A program made the position numbers and the translations under genes. 64,000 bases of DNA, taken from the NCBI GenBank assembly GCA_012798135.1, contig JAAZNU010000039.1, forward strand, positions 1 through 64,000, given 5' to 3'. Source of the stretch: Veillonellaceae bacterium. Lineage in GTDB: Bacteria; Bacillota_C; Negativicutes; UBA1444. Positions 26,960 to 36,595 of the stretch are shown in pieces. The notes below the pieces were generated by a model. That model was not told the origin of the DNA. It did not search any database and worked only from the letters and a program-made list of their open reading frames with translations. How positions within the stretch are numbered: the stretch's first letter is position 1; each line of letters starts with the position of its first letter.

Positions 26960-28006
26960 ATGAGGATAAATCTGTATGGACTGTTCGCCGACGAAATCGC
27001 CCATGAGTTTTCCAAGCTGGGAATAGAAAAGTACCGTGCCGCCCAGGTCGCGGAATGGATTTACAAACGCGGCATTTACGATTTTTCGCAAATGACCAAT
27101 TTGCCGAAAGAATTACGATCGCTCCTACAAGGAGGATTTGGTATCGACATCCCCGAAGAAGTGATCGCCCGCCATTCCGCGGATGGCAAAACAACCAAGG
27201 CTCTGCTGCGATTTGCGGACGGAGCCGCCGTGGAAACGGTTCTGATGCGCCAGCCGTATGGTAACAGCGTCTGTGTTTCTACGCAGGTTGGTTGTGCGAT
27301 GGGCTGCAAATTTTGCGCATCCACCTTGTCCGGACTGCAACGCAACCTGAGCGGCGGCGAGATTCTGGCCCAGGTGCAACATTTTCAGCGGCTGCTGGGC
27401 GAGGATCAACGGGTCACTTCCGTGGTAATCATGGGGGGCGGCGAACCGTTGATGAATTTGGATGAGGTGCTTCGATTCATGAGGTTGTGTCATGAACCGT
27501 ATGTTTTGGATATGGGGTATCGGTCGTTTACGGTGTCTACCTGCGGTGTAGTGCCGGGAATCCGAAAATTGCAGGAGCAGGGCCTGCCGGTGACGTTATC
27601 CATCTCGCTTCATGCGCCCAATGATGAAATACGTTCCCGGATCATGCCGATCAGCCGGAAGTATTCAGTTCCGGAATTAATGGCGGCCGCCCATGAATAC
27701 GCCTTGACCACCAAACGTCGTGTCACTTTCGAGTATGCAATGATCCAGGGAGTGAACGACAGTCCGGAACAGGCGAAGGAATTGGCAAACTTATTACGCG
27801 GCAAATTGGCGGCGGTAAATTTGATCCCGCTGAATCCGGTTCCTGAAAGCGGCTTGCAGCGTTCCACCCCGGAACGAATTGAGCGGTTCGAAGATATGCT
27901 GAAAGTGCGAAGAATCACGGTGACGGTCCGCAAAGAAATGGGCGCGGACATCGATGCCGCCTGCGGACAATTGCGGCAACGGACTGAAAAAGGAGGGGTT
28001 CGATGA
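26960..28006 (+). CDS. rlmN: Dual-specificity RNA methyltransferase (23S rRNA A2503/tRNA A37)
   Basis: Radical-SAM methyltransferase that makes 2-methyladenosine. The 348-residue protein shows the cluster motif C-A-M-G-C-K-F-C, the G-G-G-E-P-L segment and a C-terminal cysteine in D-A-A-C-G-Q, the acceptor of the intermediate methyl group. The ATG at 26960 lies one base after the rsmB stop; an earlier in-frame TTG (26945) would overlap rsmB and add five residues. It overlaps the kinase gene by ATGA. Confidence 0.95.
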   Translation: MRINLYGLFADEIAHEFSKLGIEKYRAAQVAEWIYKRGIYDFSQMTNLPKELRSLLQGGFGIDIPEEVIARHSADGKTTKALLRFADGAAVETVLMRQPYGNSVCVSTQVGCAMGCKFCASTLSGLQRNLSGGEILAQVQHFQRLLGEDQRVTSVVIMGGGEPLMNLDEVLRFMRLCHEPYVLDMGYRSFTVSTCGVVPGIRKLQEQGLPVTLSISLHAPNDEIRSRIMPISRKYSVPELMAAAHEYALTTKRRVTFEYAMIQGVNDSPEQAKELANLLRGKLAAVNLIPLNPVPESGLQRSTPERIERFEDMLKVRRITVTVRKEMGADIDAACGQLRQRTEKGGVR

Positions 28007-29853
28007 GCCCCGAAGGCTTGCTGGACCATCGCTACCAACTTTTGGAACGGATCGGCGGCGGTGGCATGGCGGAGGTATTTCTGGCGGAAGACACGCTGCT
28101 GACCCGCCGGGTCGCCGTCAAAATATTGCGTTCGCAGTACACCGGCGATGAGGATTTTGTGGTTCGGTTTCGCCAGGAGGCGCGGGCGGCCGCGCGTCTG
28201 TCGCATCCGAACATTGTCAGTATTTTTGATGTCGGTTGCGCGGATGATGTTTATTACATCGTGATGGAATATGTTCCCGGCGAAACATTGAAAGATTACA
28301 TCAAACGTGAAGGACAAATTGCTCCGCAATATGTGTTGCAGCTTGCGTATCAGGTGGCTGCCGCACTGAAACACGCCCACGAAAACAAGATCGTCCACTG
28401 CGATATTAAACCTCACAATATTTTGCTCAGCCGTGACGGATTGGCAAAAGTGACGGATTTCGGCATTGCCCGGGCCGTTTCCTCGCAGACCAGTACGCAA
28501 GTAGCCGGCGTCATGGGCTCAGTTCATTATCTGTCGCCTGAACAGGCTCGCGGTTACGGCGTTGATGCGCAATCAGACATTTATTCCCTGGGCGTGGTCA
28601 TGTATGAGATGCTGTCCGGGGCTCCGCCGTTTGACGGGCCATCGGCCATTTCGATCGCGATGAAGCATTTGCAGGAAGCGCCGGCGCCATTGTCGGAGAA
28701 AGCGCCGGCAACGCCGCCAGCCTTGATGGCTCTGGTTGAAAAGGCGATGGCCAAAAAGCCGCAGGACAGATTCGCCACAGCCCAGGCGCTTCTACAGGAA
28801 CTGGATTCTCTGATTCATCAGGGTCAGGCACACGTCGACGTGTCCGGTGTTCGGGAGAGCAAAACCCAGCCGTCGGCCAGCTTTTACGAGCGCACTACCG
28901 CGGCGAAGCTCTGGCGGCGGTTACGGCAACTGCCCAAATGGGCCTGGGGTGTTGTCGGTTTGTTATTGGTCAGCTTCGTGATCGGTCAGTTCATTGCCGA
29001 TGGCGGATTGGTCGGCGGCAGGGAAGTCCTTGTGCCGGATGTTGTCGGCAAGCCGGCCGAAACAGCTCGCTCCCTGTTAACCAACGAAAACTTACGGGTT
29101 CAGATTACTGAAACCTTCAATGATCGCGTTCCGGCCGGGTATGTTGTTTCGCAGCAGCCACCGGGCGGCCAGATCGTAAAGGAACGCCGCACCATCCAGA
29201 TTGTCATCAGCCGAGGCCTGGATGTAACCGCCATCCCGGACCTGAAAGGCTTGCAACGTAGGGAAGCCGAGACCCGCATCCGCAGCGCGGGCTTGCAGGT
29301 CGGTATCCTGAGTGAAGAATATAGCGCAACGGTGCCAGTCGATGCCGTCATCAGCCAAAACCCCCGACCGCCGGGACAAGTCGCGAAAGGGGTTCTCATT
29401 GACCTCGTCGTGAGTAAGGGCAAAAGCCCACAACAAATTACCGTACCGAACTTTATCGGCGAAAGCATGCAGAGCGTGCTGGCCCGGATTGAAGCATTGC
29501 ATCTCAAGGTCGGCAGAATCCGTGAAACCTCCACATCCCGTTTTGCTCCCGGGATGATCAGCGCCCAGGCGCCGATTCCCGGCAGCAGCGTGTATGAAGG
29601 AACCACCATTGATTTGGAAGTGGCCCGCAGCGAGGCCGGTATTCCCAAACGGGCCCGCATCCAGTTCGTCGTTCCCGACGGGCCGATTCGCCAAGCCTGC
29701 AAAATCGTCGTGGTCGATGCGAGCGGTGAACGGGTGGTATATGAAAATGTCCACAAACCCGGTGATCGAGTGGAGAAAGTGGTGGAAGGAACCGGACAGA
29801 TGACGGTGAGGGCGATTGTGAACAATAAGTTGGTTCAGGAACAGACCTTCTAG
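28003..29853 (+). CDS. prkC: PASTA-domain Ser/Thr protein kinase
   Basis: A 616-residue membrane kinase that senses muropeptides or lipid II. The kinase domain (about 10-270) has G-G-G-M-A-E-V-F, V-K-I-L lysine, H132-C-D134 in the catalytic loop, D-F-G and S-P-E-Q. One membrane helix spans about 310-330 and three PASTA domains cover about 337-541, followed by a 70-residue tail. The catalytic loop reads HCD instead of HRD, so the usual arginine that links to activation-loop phosphorylation is absent. The PP2C phosphatase gene that usually lies between rlmN and the kinase is missing here: the two overlap by ATGA. Confidence 0.94.
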   Translation: MSPEGLLDHRYQLLERIGGGGMAEVFLAEDTLLTRRVAVKILRSQYTGDEDFVVRFRQEARAAARLSHPNIVSIFDVGCADDVYYIVMEYVPGETLKDYIKREGQIAPQYVLQLAYQVAAALKHAHENKIVHCDIKPHNILLSRDGLAKVTDFGIARAVSSQTSTQVAGVMGSVHYLSPEQARGYGVDAQSDIYSLGVVMYEMLSGAPPFDGPSAISIAMKHLQEAPAPLSEKAPATPPALMALVEKAMAKKPQDRFATAQALLQELDSLIHQGQAHVDVSGVRESKTQPSASFYERTTAAKLWRRLRQLPKWAWGVVGLLLVSFVIGQFIADGGLVGGREVLVPDVVGKPAETARSLLTNENLRVQITETFNDRVPAGYVVSQQPPGGQIVKERRTIQIVISRGLDVTAIPDLKGLQRREAETRIRSAGLQVGILSEEYSATVPVDAVISQNPRPPGQVAKGVLIDLVVSKGKSPQQITVPNFIGESMQSVLARIEALHLKVGRIRETSTSRFAPGMISAQAPIPGSSVYEGTTIDLEVARSEAGIPKRARIQFVVPDGPIRQACKIVVVDASGERVVYENVHKPGDRVEKVVEGTGQMTVRAIVNNKLVQEQTF

Positions 29854-29856
29854 CCG

Positions 29857-30747
29857 ATGGAGAGAAATTGGCAAAGCGGGGTCGTGATTCGGGCAACCAG
29901 CGGTTTTTACTACGTGCAAAGCGGCACCCGCCAAGTGTCCTGCAAGTTGCGGGGTCGGTTGAAGCAGACGCGTTATTCTCTTTGCGTGGGGGACCGGGTA
30001 ACCTTTTCCTCGGTGGGGGCGGATGAGGGAAACATCGAGGAAGTATTGCCCCGGGATTCTTTTTTGAAACGCCCGGAAGTCGCCAATGTGGATCAGGCGA
30101 TATTAACTTTTGCGGCCAGTCAGCCACAGATCAACTGGGGCTTGCTGGACCGGTTCCTGGTCTTGGCCGAATATTCAGGAATCCCGGCCGTTATCTGCGT
30201 CAATAAACTGGATATGGCGGACCCGGAAGAACTGAAGCCTTTTCTCGATGTTTATGAGCGAATCGGTTATCCCGTGTTGCAGGTCTCGGCTAAAACCGGC
30301 GACGGAATTCACAACTTGCAACAACGCTTGTATGGCAAGATCAGTGTCTTTGCCGGCCCGTCCGGAGTGGGCAAATCCTCTTTGCTCAACGCGATTGAGC
30401 CAGGACTGCAACTGGTCACCGGTGAATTGAGTCAAAAGATCGGCCGCGGCAAGCACACTACCCGGTGTGCGGAGCTTTTGCCTTTGGCGGGCGGCGGCTA
30501 TGTGGTGGATACCCCGGGATTCAGCCTGACCGAGTTTGTGGAAATGCCGCCGGAGCAGCTGCGGTTTCAATATCGGGAGTTCCGGGACAAATTAGCGGAT
30601 TGCCGCTTCTCGTCCTGTCTGCACTATCGGGAGCCCCAATGCGCAGTAAAGTTGGCGGTTCAAAACGATGAAATCGCCGCCTGGCGCTATGAATCCTATC
30701 TTGAACTGTTGACGGAAATCCAACTGACACAGCAGAGGAGGTTCTAA
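29857..30747 (+). CDS. rsgA: Ribosome small-subunit biogenesis GTPase RsgA
   Basis: A circularly permuted GTPase that matures the 30S subunit. The 296-residue protein has an N-terminal OB fold, then the G4 motif N-K-L-D before G1 G-P-S-G-V-G-K-S-S and G3 D-T-P-G-F, as expected for this family. A C-terminal zinc motif includes C-R-F-S-S-C-L-H and a later cysteine. The gene starts three bases after prkC and ends one base before rpe. Confidence 0.95.
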   Translation: MERNWQSGVVIRATSGFYYVQSGTRQVSCKLRGRLKQTRYSLCVGDRVTFSSVGADEGNIEEVLPRDSFLKRPEVANVDQAILTFAASQPQINWGLLDRFLVLAEYSGIPAVICVNKLDMADPEELKPFLDVYERIGYPVLQVSAKTGDGIHNLQQRLYGKISVFAGPSGVGKSSLLNAIEPGLQLVTGELSQKIGRGKHTTRCAELLPLAGGGYVVDTPGFSLTEFVEMPPEQLRFQYREFRDKLADCRFSSCLHYREPQCAVKLAVQNDEIAAWRYESYLELLTEIQLTQQRRF

Positions 30748-30748
30748 C

Positions 30749-31393
30749 TTGGCGATTATTGCTCCTTCCTTGCTGGCTGCGGACTTTGTCCGGCTGGCAG
30801 AGGATATCGCTCGCGTGGAAGCCGCCGGCGCCGACTGGCTGCATCTGGATATCATGGACGGCCATTTCGTGCCGAACCTGACCTTCGGGCCGCCGATCGT
30901 CGCTGCAATCCGCAAGGTTACCAAGCTCCCGTTGGATGTTCATCTGATGGTTACGAACCCGGCCGCGTTGGTTGATGCCTTTGCCGCCGCCGGCGCCGAT
31001 TGGCTGACGGTTCACGTGGAAACCGAACCGCATTTGCATCGTCTCGTTACCCATATCCGGGAATTGGGAGTCCGGCCGGCGGTTGTGCTGAATCCGGCCA
31101 CACCTCTCAGTTCATTGGAAGAGATATTGCAGGAAGTGGACATGGTTTTGGTCATGAGCGTCAATCCCGGTTTTGGCGGTCAAAAATTCATTCCCTCGTC
31201 CATTGACAAGATTCGTCGCTTGAAGAAGCAAATCATCACCGTGAATCGGGAAGTCCTCATCGAAGTGGATGGCGGAATCAATGCCGTGACATCGCCGCTG
31301 GTACGGGAAGCCGGGGCGGAGGTTCTAGTGGCCGGCTCGGCTGTATTCGGCAGCGATGATCTGGCAGCGGCAATTCGACAGATTCGGGAATGA
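30749..31393 (+). CDS. rpe: Ribulose-phosphate 3-epimerase
   Basis: Pentose-phosphate pathway epimerase converting ribulose-5-phosphate and xylulose-5-phosphate. The 214-residue TIM-barrel protein has P-S-L-L-A-A-D-F, H-L-D-I-M-D-G-H-F-V-P-N and V-N-P-G-F-G-G-Q-K-F with the catalytic aspartates and metal-binding histidines. The start is TTG at 30749, with GAGGAGG eight bases upstream. It closes the priA-to-rpe run. Confidence 0.95.
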   Translation: MAIIAPSLLAADFVRLAEDIARVEAAGADWLHLDIMDGHFVPNLTFGPPIVAAIRKVTKLPLDVHLMVTNPAALVDAFAAAGADWLTVHVETEPHLHRLVTHIRELGVRPAVVLNPATPLSSLEEILQEVDMVLVMSVNPGFGGQKFIPSSIDKIRRLKKQIITVNREVLIEVDGGINAVTSPLVREAGAEVLVAGSAVFGSDDLAAAIRQIRE

Positions 31394-31407
31394 AACTTTC
31401 GCACTCT

Positions 31408-31435
31408 TGCAAATTTCCGTCGCCAGTGGTATCCT
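31408..31435 (+). promoter_or_regulatory. Possible promoter of the riboflavin operon
   Basis: TTGCAA at 31408-31413 and TATCCT at 31430-31435 with a 16-base spacer, 24 bases before the FMN aptamer. It is the best candidate in the short gap but is not a strong match. Confidence 0.4.
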
Positions 31436-31458
31436 ATTTACGAAGTTACAATTGAATA

Positions 31459-31583
31459 GCGCCTTTGGGGCATGGTGAGAAAGGGAAACCTTTCAATTCC
31501 TGACCGGCGGTTGAGCCCGCGAGCCGAAAGGTTGATCCGGTATGAATTCCGGAGCCGACAGTAAAGTCTGGATGGGAGAAGGC
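31459..31583 (+). promoter_or_regulatory. FMN riboswitch (RFN element)
   Basis: The conserved core is easily seen: GGGGCATGGTGA, CCTGACCGGCGG, GAGCCCGCGAGCC, ATTCCGGAGCCGACAGT and AGTCTGGATGGGAGAAGGC, with GCCTT/AAGGC closing P1. It binds FMN and controls the riboflavin genes that follow. A terminator lies downstream, so regulation is by premature termination. Confidence 0.97.
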
Positions 31584-31616
31584 AAATAATGACCTGTTAA
31601 AGGTCTGTGGTTATTT

Positions 31617-31650
31617 TCCCAAAGAATTTTTTCTTTGGGATTTTGTTTTT
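31617..31650 (+). terminator. FMN-riboswitch-controlled terminator
   Basis: TCCCAAAGAA pairs with TTCTTTGGGA around a TTTT loop and is followed by TTTTGTTTTT. A preceding hairpin (AATAATGACC...GGTTATT, 31585-31616) may act as the antiterminator partner. Confidence 0.88.
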
Positions 31651-31665
31651 TGGGGAGGTCGCTTT

Positions 31666-32814
31666 ATGCAGCAGAAAGCAGACGAAAAGTATATGCGGGA
31701 AGCGTTGGAACTGGCCCGGCGGGGGCGGGGACGAACCAGTCCCAATCCGGTCGTGGGCGCCGTCATAGTGAAAGATGGCCAGGTAGTGGGCCGGGGATGG
31801 CATCAAAAAGCGGGTACCGCCCATGCAGAAGTGCATGCGATCGCCGACGCCGGCGCCGAAAGCAGAAATGCGACCATATATGTGACATTGGAACCCTGTT
31901 GCCATTTCGGCCGGACCGGTCCCTGTACGGAAGCCATCATAGCCGCCGGTATTCAGCGGGTAGTCGTGGCTATAACCGATCCCAATCCTCTGGTTGCCGG
32001 ATGCGGCATCGAAATGTTGCGGCAACGGGGAGTAGAAGTTCGGACCGGGGTGCTGGCCGCTGAAGCCGCCAGCCTGAACGCCCCCTTCATCAAGTGGATC
32101 ACCTGCAAGTTGCCTTTTGTCACGCTAAAAAGTGGAGTCAGCCTGGACGGGAAAATTGCGACCCGTACGGGGGATTCCCGATGGATCACCGGGGAAGCGT
32201 CCCGCTTGGAAGTCCACCGGCTGCGAGATGCCGCCGATGCGATCATTACCGGCATCGGCACGGTGCTGGCCGACGATCCTGAACTGACAACCCGTCTGCC
32301 GGAAGGCGGCAAATCGCCAGTCCGGGTTGTTATCGACAGTCTGGCCCGCACGCCGCTGACGGCAAAACTCGTCAATGACGGCAAGGCACCGACGATTATC
32401 GCCGTTTCTGAGGATGCGCCACCCGAGCGAATCGTTGCCTTGCAAGCGAAAAATGTGGAAGTCTTGACCTTGCCGCAGATAAACGGCCACCTCGATCTGG
32501 GCGCGTTGCTGCGCAAGCTGGGGGAACGTTGCCTGACCCATGTCATGGTGGAAGCCGGCGGCACCCTGAATTCCTCCTTCTTGTTCGGCAATTATGTCGA
32601 CAAAGTGGTGATGTTCGTCGCTCCCAAAATCATCGGCGGCGCCGGTGCGCCCGGCCCCTATGGTGGAACTGGCTGCGACCGTCTGGTCGAGGCCGTTGAA
32701 TTGGAAGATTTGATGGTTCGACATACCGGCGATGATTTGATGATTGAAGGATGGGTAAAGCGAAGGGAGGCCCGCGATGTTTACAGGACTTGTGGAGGAA
32801 TTGGGCAAGGTTAG
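31666..32814 (+). CDS. ribD: Bifunctional pyrimidine deaminase/reductase RibD
   Basis: Second and third steps of riboflavin synthesis. The 382-residue protein has an N-terminal deaminase domain with zinc ligands H-A-E and P-C-C-H-F-G-R-T-G-P-C, and a C-terminal NADPH-dependent reductase domain from about residue 150 (V-T-L-K-S-G-V-S-L-D-G-K). It is the first gene after the FMN riboswitch and overlaps ribE by 38 bases. Confidence 0.96.
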   Translation: MQQKADEKYMREALELARRGRGRTSPNPVVGAVIVKDGQVVGRGWHQKAGTAHAEVHAIADAGAESRNATIYVTLEPCCHFGRTGPCTEAIIAAGIQRVVVAITDPNPLVAGCGIEMLRQRGVEVRTGVLAAEAASLNAPFIKWITCKLPFVTLKSGVSLDGKIATRTGDSRWITGEASRLEVHRLRDAADAIITGIGTVLADDPELTTRLPEGGKSPVRVVIDSLARTPLTAKLVNDGKAPTIIAVSEDAPPERIVALQAKNVEVLTLPQINGHLDLGALLRKLGERCLTHVMVEAGGTLNSSFLFGNYVDKVVMFVAPKIIGGAGAPGPYGGTGCDRLVEAVELEDLMVRHTGDDLMIEGWVKRREARDVYRTCGGIGQG

Positions 32815-33439
32815 AGCCGTATCCCGCGGCGCCCATTCGATCCGTTTGACTGTCGGAGCGGAAAAAATTCTGGCAGATGTGAAACTGGGCGACAGCATCG
32901 CCGTGGACGGCGCCTGTCTGACGGTCGTGGCGTTTGATCGATATAATTTCACGGTTGACATTATGCCGGAAACATATGATCGAACAACGCTGTCATCCCG
33001 AAAACCCGGCGACTTCGTGAATTTGGAACGAACGCTTCGCCTGGGAGACCGGCTGGGTGGTCACATTGTCAGCGGTCATGTCGACACGACCGGAACAATT
33101 GTTTCGGTCACACCCAGGGATATCGCCAACATTTTCCGCATTCAGGTTCCCCGGAAATTAGGGGCATTTATTATCCCGCAGGGCTCGGTGACGGTCGACG
33201 GCGTCAGCCTGACCATCGTTAATTGCGGCGAAGACTGGTTTGAAGTCTCATTGATACCGCATACCTGGGACGTGACGGTTTTATCCCGTAAACAAGCAGG
33301 CGATCTTGTCAATGTCGAGACGGATGTTCTGGGTAAGTACGTACAGCGGATGCTGCGACACGACAGGACACCAGTGGAGACGCCGACCGGCTCGGCCATC
33401 GATTCCGAATTTTTACTGAAACATGGTTTCATGGATTAG
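32777..33439 (+). CDS. ribE: Riboflavin synthase, alpha subunit
   Basis: Dismutates two 6,7-dimethyl-8-ribityllumazine molecules to riboflavin. The 220-residue protein consists of two similar lumazine-binding barrels, starting [10 protein letters not shown] and repeating [18 protein letters not shown] precedes the ATG within the end of ribD. Confidence 0.96.
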   Translation: MFTGLVEELGKVRAVSRGAHSIRLTVGAEKILADVKLGDSIAVDGACLTVVAFDRYNFTVDIMPETYDRTTLSSRKPGDFVNLERTLRLGDRLGGHIVSGHVDTTGTIVSVTPRDIANIFRIQVPRKLGAFIIPQGSVTVDGVSLTIVNCGEDWFEVSLIPHTWDVTVLSRKQAGDLVNVETDVLGKYVQRMLRHDRTPVETPTGSAIDSEFLLKHGFMD

Positions 33440-33456
33440 AAAGGAGAGAATTCAGT

Positions 33457-34674
33457 ATGGCGTTTAAGTTCAGCACCGTTGAAGAAGCGGTGGAAGACAT
33501 CCGGGAAGGCCGGATGGTTATCGTGGTCGATGATGAAGACCGGGAAAATGAAGGAGACTTGGTGATTGCCGCTTCCAGGGCGACTCCGGAATCCATCAAT
33601 TTCATGGCCAGATACGCCAGGGGATTGATCTGCGTGCCCATGAAGGGAGAACGGCTCGACCAGTTGGGAATAGGACCGATGGTCTGCGAAAACACGGATT
33701 CCCATTGCACCGCTTTTACCGTATCGGTCGACGCCTTCGAAGTAGCAACCGGAATATCGGCCTTTGAGCGGGCGCTCACGGTACAGACGCTGATCGATCC
33801 GAATAAAGGCCCGGAAGACATCCGTCGTCCCGGTCACATGTTCCCACTTCGCTATCGCGAGGGCGGCGTGCTGAGACGCACCGGACACACTGAGGCTTCG
33901 GTCGACCTGGCGATCATGGCAGGGCTATATCCGGCGGCCGTCATCTGCGAGATCATGAATGAAGACGGCACCATGGCCCGGGTTCCGCAGCTTATGGAGT
34001 TCGCCGTCCACCATGGCCTAAAATTGATTACAGTGGCGGATTTGATCAAGTATCGCAAGCATCACGAGCGGGTCGTCGAAAAAGTGGCGGAAGCCAGCTT
34101 GCCGACCAAATATGGTTCGTTCCGGGTGGTTGCCTATGAAAGTTCGCTCGACAAGCAATGTCATCTGGCTTTGATCAAAGGTGATGTCGCCAATCAGCCC
34201 AATGTGCTGGTACGAGTGCATTCGGAATGTCTGACCGGTGATGTACTGGGATCGTTGCGTTGCGACTGCGGCGATCAGCTGGGCGTCGCCATGAAACGGA
34301 TCGAGCAGGAGGGGCGGGGCGTATTGCTCTATATGCGGCAAGAAGGACGGGGCATCGGACTGGCGAACAAAATTCGGGCCTATGCGTTGCAGGATCAAGG
34401 CAAAGATACGGTGGAAGCAAATGTGTTATTGGGGTTTGCCCCGGACCTTCGCGACTACGGAATCGGCGCCCAGATTCTGGCCGACCTCGGGCTGACCTCC
34501 ATTCGGCTACTGACGAACAATCCGGAAAAGCGTGCCGGTCTGGAAGGATATGGCCTGACGATTACTGAAAGAGTACCGGTGGAAATCCAGGCGAATGCCT
34601 TTAATAAGAGATATCTGGCCGTCAAAAAATCAAAAATGGGACATTTGCTGAAAGTGGAGGGGGACGCAAAATGA
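33457..34674 (+). CDS. ribBA: Bifunctional DHBP synthase/GTP cyclohydrolase II
   Basis: The 405-residue fusion makes both riboflavin precursors. The N-terminal half (about 1-205) is 3,4-dihydroxy-2-butanone-4-phosphate synthase with [10 protein letters not shown]. The C-terminal half is GTP cyclohydrolase II with [10 protein letters not shown] and zinc cysteines in L-R-C-D-C-G. AAAGGAGAG lies ahead of the ATG. It overlaps ribH by ATGA. Confidence 0.97.
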   Translation: MAFKFSTVEEAVEDIREGRMVIVVDDEDRENEGDLVIAASRATPESINFMARYARGLICVPMKGERLDQLGIGPMVCENTDSHCTAFTVSVDAFEVATGISAFERALTVQTLIDPNKGPEDIRRPGHMFPLRYREGGVLRRTGHTEASVDLAIMAGLYPAAVICEIMNEDGTMARVPQLMEFAVHHGLKLITVADLIKYRKHHERVVEKVAEASLPTKYGSFRVVAYESSLDKQCHLALIKGDVANQPNVLVRVHSECLTGDVLGSLRCDCGDQLGVAMKRIEQEGRGVLLYMRQEGRGIGLANKIRAYALQDQGKDTVEANVLLGFAPDLRDYGIGAQILADLGLTSIRLLTNNPEKRAGLEGYGLTITERVPVEIQANAFNKRYLAVKKSKMGHLLKVEGDAK

Positions 34675-35147
34675 AAGTACTGGAAGGAAAACTTACGGCG
34701 GAAGGACTGCGGGTTGGGATCGTCGCAGCCCGGTTCAACGAATTCATCACGAACAAGTTGGTGAGCGGAGCGATTGACGCTTTGACCCGCCACGGCGCGT
34801 CCGAGGACAATCTGACGATGGCTTGGGTGCCGGGAGCTTTTGAAATCCCCCTGGTAGCCCAAAAAATGGCCGGCAGCGGAAATTTCGACGCCGTAATCTG
34901 CCTGGGTGCCGTGATCCGCGGCAGCACACCACATTTCGACTATGTTTCGAACGAAGTGACCAAGGGCGTGGCTCACGTGGGACTACAGACCGGCGTCCCG
35001 ACAGTCTTTGGCGTCCTGACTACAGATACCATCGAGCAGGCGATTGAACGAGCCGGCACCAAAGCCGGCAACAAGGGATTCGATGCAGCGATGACGGCGA
35101 TTGAAATGTCAAATCTGCTGAAAAACTGGGAGCCCAACAATGTCTGA
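34671..35147 (+). CDS. ribH: 6,7-dimethyl-8-ribityllumazine synthase
   Basis: Condenses the two RibBA/RibD products. The 158-residue protein has [17 protein letters not shown] and [13 protein letters not shown], with the catalytic histidine in the last motif. It is coupled to ribBA by ATGA and overlaps hslO by eight bases. Confidence 0.97.
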   Translation: MKVLEGKLTAEGLRVGIVAARFNEFITNKLVSGAIDALTRHGASEDNLTMAWVPGAFEIPLVAQKMAGSGNFDAVICLGAVIRGSTPHFDYVSNEVTKGVAHVGLQTGVPTVFGVLTTDTIEQAIERAGTKAGNKGFDAAMTAIEMSNLLKNWEPNNV

Positions 35148-36021
35148 TCATATCGTGACAGCCATTGCTCCGGGAGTGCGGCTGGTGGCTGCCATCACGA
35201 CGGCAGTGACGGAGGAGGCCCGAACGCGTCATCATTGTTCACCGTTGGCCACGGCAGCGTTGGGACGAACTATGACCGCAGCGCTATTACTGGCGGAAAC
35301 ACTGAAAGGCGATGAATGCATCACCGTGCGATTGTCCGGCGATGGCCCGTTGGGCGATGTGGTCGGCGATACGCCGTCGCGTCATTGTGTGCGTGGTTAT
35401 GTCCACAATCCGGCTGCCGACCTGCCGGCGGTAAACGGCAAATTGCCGGTCGGCCAGGGCATCGGCCAGGGCATGCTGCACGTGACCCGATTCAATCCGC
35501 AGCGGGAAGTATTTACGGGTACGGTCGAACTGGTTTCGGGCGAAGTGGCGGAAGATGTCACCCGATATCTGCTGGATTCCGAACAAATTCCGTCCACGGT
35601 GGGGTTGGGCGTTCTGGTGGGAACCGACGGGCAGGTCGAAGGGGCCGCCGGATTTTTGGTCCAGGCGCTGCCGGATGCGCAGGAGCCTGTGCTAGGGGCC
35701 ATTGAAAAAAATCTTGTACTGGTTTCCGCGCCTTCCCAGCTGGCTAGCGAGGGGGTGACCGCCGCCGGCATTATTCGCCTGCTGTTGGCAGGAATTGAAG
35801 ACTCAACTGTTTATGAACCGGAACCGCTAACTTTTTCCTGCACCTGTAGCCGCCAACGGGTAGTGGCCATGATCAACAGCCTGGGCGAGGCCGAACTGGC
35901 AGCAATGTTGAAGGACGGGCAGGCGGAAATACGCTGCAATTTTTGCAATGAGCTGTATCGCTTGGATTCATTGGAATTAATGCGGATTCAGGCGGCAAAA
36001 AAAGAAAAGCCCGCCGAGTAG
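35140..36021 (+). CDS. hslO: Redox-regulated chaperone Hsp33
   Basis: A 293-residue holdase activated by oxidative unfolding. The four zinc cysteines are in the C-terminal redox switch: C-T-C about residue 236 and C-N-F-C near 268, the C-x-C...C-x2-C pattern of the family. It starts inside ribH and so is co-transcribed with the riboflavin genes. Coupling a redox chaperone to flavin supply is plausible but not proved. Confidence 0.94.
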   Translation: MSDHIVTAIAPGVRLVAAITTAVTEEARTRHHCSPLATAALGRTMTAALLLAETLKGDECITVRLSGDGPLGDVVGDTPSRHCVRGYVHNPAADLPAVNGKLPVGQGIGQGMLHVTRFNPQREVFTGTVELVSGEVAEDVTRYLLDSEQIPSTVGLGVLVGTDGQVEGAAGFLVQALPDAQEPVLGAIEKNLVLVSAPSQLASEGVTAAGIIRLLLAGIEDSTVYEPEPLTFSCTCSRQRVVAMINSLGEAELAAMLKDGQAEIRCNFCNELYRLDSLELMRIQAAKKEKPAE

Positions 36022-36052
36022 GCAGGTCTTGTGAAAAGATTTCACAAAAAAG

Positions 36053-36095
36053 AAAAAGGTTGTGCCGAAACAAATATTTCGACGCAACCTTTTTT
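36053..36095. terminator. Bidirectional terminator between hslO and rpmB
   Basis: AAAAAGGTTGTGCCGAAA pairs with TTTCGACGCAACCTTTTT (two mismatched or wobble positions) around CAAATA. A/T runs on both flanks serve the riboflavin operon and the convergent rpmB gene. Confidence 0.88.
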
Positions 36096-36118
36096 AATGC
36101 GGAACAAAAAGATTTGAA

Positions 36119-36307
36119 TTACGGACGAACGACTTTACCGGAACGCAGGCAACGGGTGCATACGTTAAGACGGGTGATTTCACCTTTTACCAACGCCCGA
36201 ACGCGTTGGATGTTCGGTTTCCAGGTCCGTTTGGTTTTCAGATGGGAATGGCTGACATTAAATCCGCTACGTTCCCCTTTTCCGCAGACTTCACACAAAT
36301 TGGCCAT
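36119..36307 (-). CDS. rpmB: 50S ribosomal protein L28
   Basis: A 62-residue basic ribosomal protein. It has C-E-V-C-G-K-G near the start and C-T-R-C-L-R-S near the end, that is, the zinc-binding (C+) form of L28. The ATG at 36307 follows GGAGGTGTAATTG. It is transcribed alone, opposite to its neighbours. Confidence 0.96.
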   Translation of the reverse strand: MANLCEVCGKGERSGFNVSHSHLKTKRTWKPNIQRVRALVKGEITRLNVCTRCLRSGKVVRP

Positions 36308-36383
36308 CAATTACACCTCCTTCAATCTTGAGGGTTAAATGCGAATTCACGCTGAACAACGAAGTAATTTTAACACATGAAGA

Positions 36384-36413
36384 AAGGAAAAAGCAAGGCA
36401 TATTGCCTTGCTT
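36384..36413 (-). terminator. Terminator of the two-gene micro-operon
   Basis: AAGCAAGGCA / TGCCTTGCTT stem with a three-base loop. Read on the minus strand it ends in TTTTTCC, so it stops transcripts coming from the small zinc-ribbon gene before rpmB. Confidence 0.78.
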
Positions 36414-36439
36414 GCAGTAAATGTCTTTAACAGAGGTGA

Positions 36440-36580
36440 TTAGGCGACAGATTTAACGCATTCCGAATTCTGTTCGGCTTCCGCCGACTTGTACGCAACG
36501 ACTGGATTACTGCCGCAATAAGGGCAGAAGATTGCGTCTTCCTGAATATCCTTGCCGCAATACTCGCAATATCGTTTCAT
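36440..36580 (-). CDS. 46-residue zinc-ribbon protein
   Basis: A very short gene with an excellent ribosome binding site (AAGGAGATGAACGATC before the ATG at 36580). The product has two C-x2-C knuckles (C-E-Y-C-G and C-P-Y-C-G) ten residues apart, a zinc-ribbon pattern, then a polar tail ending K-S-V-A. It lies 15 bases after a 31-residue gene and before a terminator, forming a micro-operon. Such free zinc ribbons may bind nucleic acid, a protein partner or zinc itself; the role is unknown. Confidence 0.8.
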   Translation of the reverse strand: MKRYCEYCGKDIQEDAIFCPYCGSNPVVAYKSAEAEQNSECVKSVA

Positions 36581-36595
36581 GATCGTTCATCTCCT

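Noticed and set aside
27610..28500. Long minus-strand frame opposite rlmN and prkC
   Set aside because: Lies entirely opposite well-supported genes, no binding site and no protein-like motifs.
28891..29640. Direct repeats suggestive of a repeat array in prkC
   Set aside because: These are diverged PASTA domains at the protein level, not DNA repeats or CRISPR.
29092..29934. Long minus-strand frame opposite the PASTA region of prkC
   Set aside because: Antisense to a clear gene; composition is the mirror of PASTA codons, with no recognisable domain.
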